The notes beneath the pieces are model-generated. The model saw only the letters and a list, made by a program, of their open reading frames with translations, was not told the DNA's origin and ran no database searches. A program made the position numbers and the translations under genes. DNA of 11,302 bases from Ochromonadaceae sp. CCMP2298 (Eukaryota > Sar > Synurophyceae > Ochromonadales > Ochromonadaceae), in assembly GCA_026770595.1 (NCBI GenBank), contig MU634587.1, positions 1-11,302 on the forward strand. Reading direction: 5' to 3'. This document shows positions 8,201 to 11,302 of the stretch, one piece after another (within the stretch, counting starts at the first letter, position 1; every line of letters begins with the position of its first letter).

Positions 8201-10950
8201 TCCGCTGATGTGCATATCCTCGGCACTGCTGCGGCCCCTCTTCCAGCCACCAACATAATTTACCTCCCACTTTGGGTCCCTGTCGCCCAGCGCCCGCCCC
8301 ACTGCCATCCTAGTAGAGGTGTACCCCTGCACCACTCCCGTCACTCCCGCCACTGCCCCCCCCACGAGGTCTGCCCCTGCCCCGCTCCGGCGTTTCTGTT
8401 CCTGGTCGTGATAGGTGCGGCCGGAGAGGCTGAGGTCGCGCGCAGGGCCCATGGTGGCTGGCCGGGCCTCCTCGCAGGCACGCAGAAAGCGCCTCTTCTT
8501 GGGAGTCAGACCCGAATCCACACCCACATCCACACCAGCACCCGTATCGGCCCCCGCACCCGCACTAGTGTCCGCGCCGGCAACACCAGCAGGACCACCA
8601 GTAGCAACACCGGCAACACCGGCAGCGTTTACGCCCAGACCAGGGCTGGGGCCTACGGTGCGGGTCCTGCCAGGACTGCTCAGTGGAGGGGCGATGGAAC
8701 TGCTTCTAGCGGTGCTGCTGCCAGTCTTGGACATCTTAGTGGGAGACCCCGTGTGCCCCCCTGCTGAGGCCCCAACACCCACTCCTCCAACCCGTCCTCC
8801 ACCCTCTGCACTCATGTCGTGCTCCTCCTGCTCTTGCTCCTGCTCCTCCTGCTCTTGCTGGTGCTTTTTCTGCTCCTGCGGACTGTCACCTGCCAGCAGC
8901 TCCTGTCGCAAAGGTGGGTTCCACAACACGAAGAGTCTGCCGAGCAGGGGGGGGTGGGGGGGCGATAGAGAAGGAGAAACAGAGAGATAGAGAGATAGAG
9001 AGAGATCAATCGTGTTGGGGATGGTGTAAGTGGGGTGTAGAGTGAGGGCAATGCTGGGGGTTGGAAAACACGGCAGGGGACAAGAGACAGGAGGCAGGGG
9101 GCAGGGACAAGAGACAGGGGACAGGGGGCAGGATATTAGCGCACCTGTCTCCCTGCGGAGCGCCATCCAGCTCTGCCCCTATAACCTCTAACTCTGCTAG
9201 CGCACTGCCACTGCCCTTACACGCTGCCTCGATGGCCTCCAGAGGCACTAGTTTGCGCATGTGCTCGGCTGGGTTTGCGATCGTGGCGGAGCAGCAGACG
9301 AACTGAGGACAGCGGCCGTAGAGCAAGCACACGCGCAGGAGCCGCCGCAGCACTGCAGCTACGTGTGCGCCGAAGGCACCCCTGCAAGTGCAGCGGGAGG
9401 TGGTAGGTAGGTAGTAGGTAGGTAGTAGATAGGTGTTAGATGGTTAGTAGTAGGAAGATAGGTGGTAGGTGGTAGGCAGTAGCGAGTAGACGGGGTGTGC
9501 AGATGTAAGGTTTGCTTTAATACTGTCGCAGACGCTGCGACCACCGTAGTACGCGCTTACCTGTACAGGTGCGCTTCGTCCACCACCACGAAGCGGAGGT
9601 TCTCGTAGATGCGGCGCCACTTACGGTGCTGCGAAAGGTGGGGGGTGTGGGGGGGGCGAGAACGTACGAAGGGAGCAGGGGAGAAGTATAGGGTTAACAA
9701 GGAGAGAAATGGAAAGAGTCATAGGGGTAAGGGCGTTAGAGAGATGGCGTTAGAGAGGTGAGGTGGTCGCAATGTACGCTCACTATACAGCCACGTACAT
9801 CTGGCAGCATGGTGCAGTGGAGCATGTCGGGATTCGTGAGCACCACGTTCGCGCCTGTCTCCTCCCGCAGCTCCGCCCTCTCTGCATGGTCGGTGTCTCC
9901 ATCGCACACCGCTACTCTCACGGGCAGCGCCATGCCATCGCTAGTGAGCGCCAGTAGGGCTCTTAGCTGGTCCTGCGCTAGAGCCTTGGTGGGGAACAGG
10001 TACAGGGCAGTGGTCTGCGGCTCTGCCAAAACAGCCTCCAGCACAGGCACGTTGTAGATGATCGACTTGCCAGACGCAGTGGACGTGCTGACCACCGCGT
10101 GCTTGCCCTGCCGCAGGGCGTTGATAGCGCGGGCCTGGTGGCGGTACAGCTGCGTTACGCCCAGCACCCTCTGCATGCGATCCAAAAGCATGGGGGGCAG
10201 GGGTGTGCTCATGTCCTCGAAGACCGCCGCCCGCCCCGCAAACAACTCCTCATGCTGGATCTGGTTCTGGTACCAAGGCAGCTCACGCAGACGCTGGAGC
10301 ACAGCATTGGCCCCGCCGCTCTGCTCTATGTCCACTGCTGCGTAGGCGGTTTCCTGACCCCCCTCCTCTGGGGCTGCTGCCTGCTGTGGTGGGTGCGATT
10401 GGCGCTCTCGGACGTATGTGCTGTACAGAGCCAGCAGCTGCGCGCTCTCTCTTATCTCGGGCAGGCGACACTGCTCGGGGTCGAAGGTGGGCGGCCATAC
10501 ACCATCTACGTTGAGCTGTTTTATGCTGACAGGCTTGTCCTGCTTCCCTCCCCCTCCTCCACCTTCTCCCTGCCTGGCCTCCAGGTAGCTTGCATACACG
10601 GCTCCACTGAGCGCGTCCACCAGCACTTTGCGCCTACCCTTTGTATGTGTATTGCTCGGACCTGCGAGTATTCGGTACACGAACTCCAGCTCGAGAGGCG
10701 CACCCTCACTGCCTCCTGTGTCGTGAGGACGCAGCTCGTAGGCGTCCGGCAGAACCACGCAAGACCTAAATAAGAGCTCCAGGTCGAAGCTATCTGGGTG
10801 GAGCTGTGTGTAGATGGACTGGATCTTTGACACTGTTGCTGTCATCTTGCGCTTCAAGAGAAAACAGTAGATCTTGTCTAAAGAATCGTGCAGGGCGACA
10901 AGCTTCAGGTGCTGCTGCGGGAGCAGACCCTCGGACAGCGCCTTGCTCAT
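5278..10950 (-). CDS. HRQ1: HRQ1-type (RecQ4-related) 3'-5' DNA helicase, 9 exons
   Basis: Exons: 10950-9799, 9628-9561, 9381-9145, 8936-7813, 7658-7558, 7462-6578, 6427-6194, 5949-5810, 5746-5278; 4410 nt, 1469 residues, stop TGA. All eight introns are GT-AG. Residues 20-35 ([16 protein letters not shown]) match the conserved start of fungal and plant Hrq1. Helicase motifs in order: YRHQ with Gln272; Walker A TASGKS (Lys295); [24 protein letters not shown] box at 401-404; SAT at 438-440; [40 protein letters not shown]. The Hrq1/MrfA-specific C-terminus follows, including [18 protein letters not shown] and [11 protein letters not shown]. It ends with C-x-C-x3-C-x2-C (Cys1300, 1302, 1306, 1309), the zinc-binding MZB/DUF1998 signature. 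Family role: nuclear helicase in interstrand-crosslink repair and telomere or G-quadruplex metabolism. Unusual low-complexity inserts lie at about 507-770, in exon 6 and in exon 9. The start is uncertain: the frame is open without ATG up to 11118. Confidence 0.93.
5538..5589 (-). repeat. Coding (GGGGTA)/(GGGGCA) hexamer array with G-quadruplex potential
   Basis: On the coding strand at least seven runs of four G are separated by TA or CA, giving the peptide [16 protein letters not shown] in the helicase C-terminal exon. Both the sense DNA strand and the mRNA fit the G-quadruplex pattern. Confidence 0.85.
5950..6193 (-). repeat. Helicase intron 7 with an ATAGTGGGG tandem and a sequence shared with intron 3
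   Basis: This is the longest intron in the gene (244 nt; ATGATG|GTGAGG ... TACTCAG|GTCTTC). About 6085-6170 is a degenerate tandem, ccccactat on the upper strand. At 5965-5984 is the 20-mer gacaggggacagggggcagg also found in intron 3. The frame reads through the repeat without early stops, but the join to [10 protein letters not shown], expected from the family, requires removal. Confidence 0.85.
7141..7174 (-). repeat. Coding GGGGTT array with G-quadruplex potential
   Basis: The coding strand reads gtgggggttggggttggggt followed by tagagtcgggg, encoding [10 protein letters not shown] within a low-complexity loop of helicase exon 6. There are at least four G runs of four or more on the sense strand. 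Confidence 0.85.
7463..7557 (-). other. Helicase intron 5, GT/CA-rich
   Basis: This 95-nt intron (CCATCG|GTGAGC ... CACCTAG|GTCTCC) is nearly all alternating gt/tg words on the upper strand. It separates the [11 protein letters not shown] motif from [15 protein letters not shown]; the join matches the Hrq1 family. Confidence 0.85.
7659..7812 (-). other. Helicase intron 4
   Basis: This 154-nt intron (GGCATAG|GTGAGC ... GGCTGCAG|ATGTGG) splits the Asp codon of ALELGI-D-VGALDA. The upper strand has agcatagtagcacagcagca repeats (about 7695-7730) and several aaca-agggg words. The word gggttaacaa occurs here and in helicase intron 1. Confidence 0.85.
7813..8936 (-). other. Helicase exon 4 with a roughly 264-residue low-complexity insert
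   Basis: The exon starts with [11 protein letters not shown] and ends with TCALELGI, so both helicase flanks are intact. Between them, residues about 507-770 hold a Gln/Glu run ([13 protein letters not shown]), a Gly/Ala/Val/Asp-rich region with short degenerate repeats ([14 protein letters not shown]), a basic PKKRR cluster that could be a nuclear localisation signal, and a Gly/Glu-rich stretch. In typical Hrq1 the spacing here is far shorter. The insert stays in frame throughout and I see no splice pair that must remove it. Confidence 0.75.
8937..9144 (-). repeat. Helicase intron 3 with a G/C-rich minisatellite
   Basis: This 208-nt intron (GACAG|GTGCGC ... CTCGGCAG|ACTC) carries gggacaagagacagg at 9077-9091 and 9104-9118 (period 27) on the upper strand. 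It also carries gacaggggacagggggcagg at 9113-9132, which recurs exactly in intron 7, and a gagagata run near 8980-9004. Confidence 0.85.
9382..9560 (-). repeat. Helicase intron 2 with a gtag-type tandem repeat
   Basis: This 179-nt intron (TACAG|GTAAGC ... CTTGCAG|GGGTGC) contains a run of gtaggtag, gtagtag and gtggtag variants on the upper strand at about 9400-9485. It interrupts the arginine codon directly after the DEAH-box tyrosine (HLY-R-GAFGAH). Confidence 0.85.
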
Positions 10951-11230
10951 GGCAAGAGCAGAGTTTGGCAGGATGTGGTTTGGCGGGTGGTAGATACAGA
11001 TGCAGAGACGTCCAGGACGCGATGCTCCAAGGGTGGACGATGTTCCGCTACCGGTATGCTCGCTGCTCTTTATCACTGTGATCTCTGCCACTGAGCTTTC
11101 TGCCTTCTTGCCCTTGCCCTACCTCCCTCTCTCTCCTGTGTTGCCTCTCTGCTGTCTGGCGTTGGACGCTCTGTTGCTTGGCAATCTGCCGCAGTGCACT
11201 GACCCTGGCTGTTTCACCATAAGAAAGCAC
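10951..11230 (-). promoter_or_regulatory. 5' region of the helicase gene
   Basis: The helicase frame stays open from 11118 to the first ATG at 10950 but has no ATG there. Further up, an ATG at 11220 lies in the same frame but is closed by TAG at 11121-11119 after 33 codons, forming a short upstream ORF. The stretch is probably 5' UTR. An upstream coding exon beyond the window cannot be excluded. Confidence 0.45.
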
Positions 11231-11302
11231 TGTACGTACAATGCCAGTACGTACTGCTCAACAGTACGTACAGTCATGTCCGTTACATCCGTACAGTACG
11301 TA
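11231..11302. repeat. Cluster of TACGTA palindromes upstream of the helicase gene
   Basis: The hexamer TACGTA occurs at 11233, 11248, 11265 and 11297, spaced 15, 17 and 32 bp, so close to multiples of 16. Larger palindromes surround them: tgtacgtaca (11231-11240), cagtacgtactg (11245-11256) and gtacgtac (11264-11271). The cluster reaches the window edge and may continue. It could be a transcription-factor array (TACGTA is the bZIP A-box core) or a simple palindromic repeat. Confidence 0.7.

Noticed and set aside
8415-8990. Upper-strand Pro/Ala/Ser/Cys-rich open frame opposite helicase exon 4
   Set aside because: It is antisense to a low-complexity coding insert whose flanks carry conserved helicase motifs; it has no domain of its own.
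10099-10773. Long upper-strand open frame of 224 codons
   Set aside because: It lies wholly antisense to helicase exon 1, which has clear family motifs. The frame is a by-product of GC-rich coding sequence.
11119-11121. TAG read as an amino acid (alternative genetic code)
   Set aside because: The co-chaperone gene ends with TAG at the expected end of its domain, so TAG acts as a stop here.

Overview
This is a nuclear genomic segment of a eukaryote, most likely an alga with a red-derived complex (secondary) plastid: a stramenopile, or possibly a cryptophyte, haptophyte or chromerid. Three things point this way. Three of the four genes are split by short spliceosomal introns (63-244 nt, mostly GTGAG or GTAAG donors). 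Coding DNA is GC-rich while some spacers and introns are AT-rich. One gene product starts with a signal peptide whose predicted cleavage leaves a phenylalanine (ITA|FVAGSRF), the hallmark of nucleus-encoded plastid proteins in those groups. The exact lineage cannot be fixed from this window.

Layout. (1) 160-1503, +, intronless: a co-chaperone joining a three-TPR domain to an Aha1 N-terminal-like domain, so an HSP90/HSP70-type partner. (2) 2744-1811, -, three exons: a 238-residue plastid-targeted protein of unknown function built from two internal repeats, with one GC-AG intron. (3) 3088-4949, +, three exons: a 560-residue protein with about four membrane segments and a large soluble C-terminus, not recognised; its N-terminus is a recent tandem duplication, and its start codon lies in the loop of a perfect 29-bp inverted repeat. 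(4) 10950-5278, -, nine exons: an HRQ1-type (RecQ4-related) DNA helicase with a C-terminal four-cysteine MZB/DUF1998 module and long low-complexity inserts. (5) 11231-11302: a cluster of TACGTA palindromes upstream of the helicase, running off the window edge.

Genes 1/2 and 3/4 are convergent; 2/3 are divergent and share a roughly 340-nt AT-rich spacer. The four genes show no common pathway and this is not an operon. All exon joins were made by eye from reading frame, splice consensus and, for the helicase, family motifs. The three spliced frames each close exactly (717, 1683 and 4410 nt including stops). A recurring theme is local repeat expansion: most introns, several coding stretches and the 5' region of gene 3 carry different tandem or inverted repeats.
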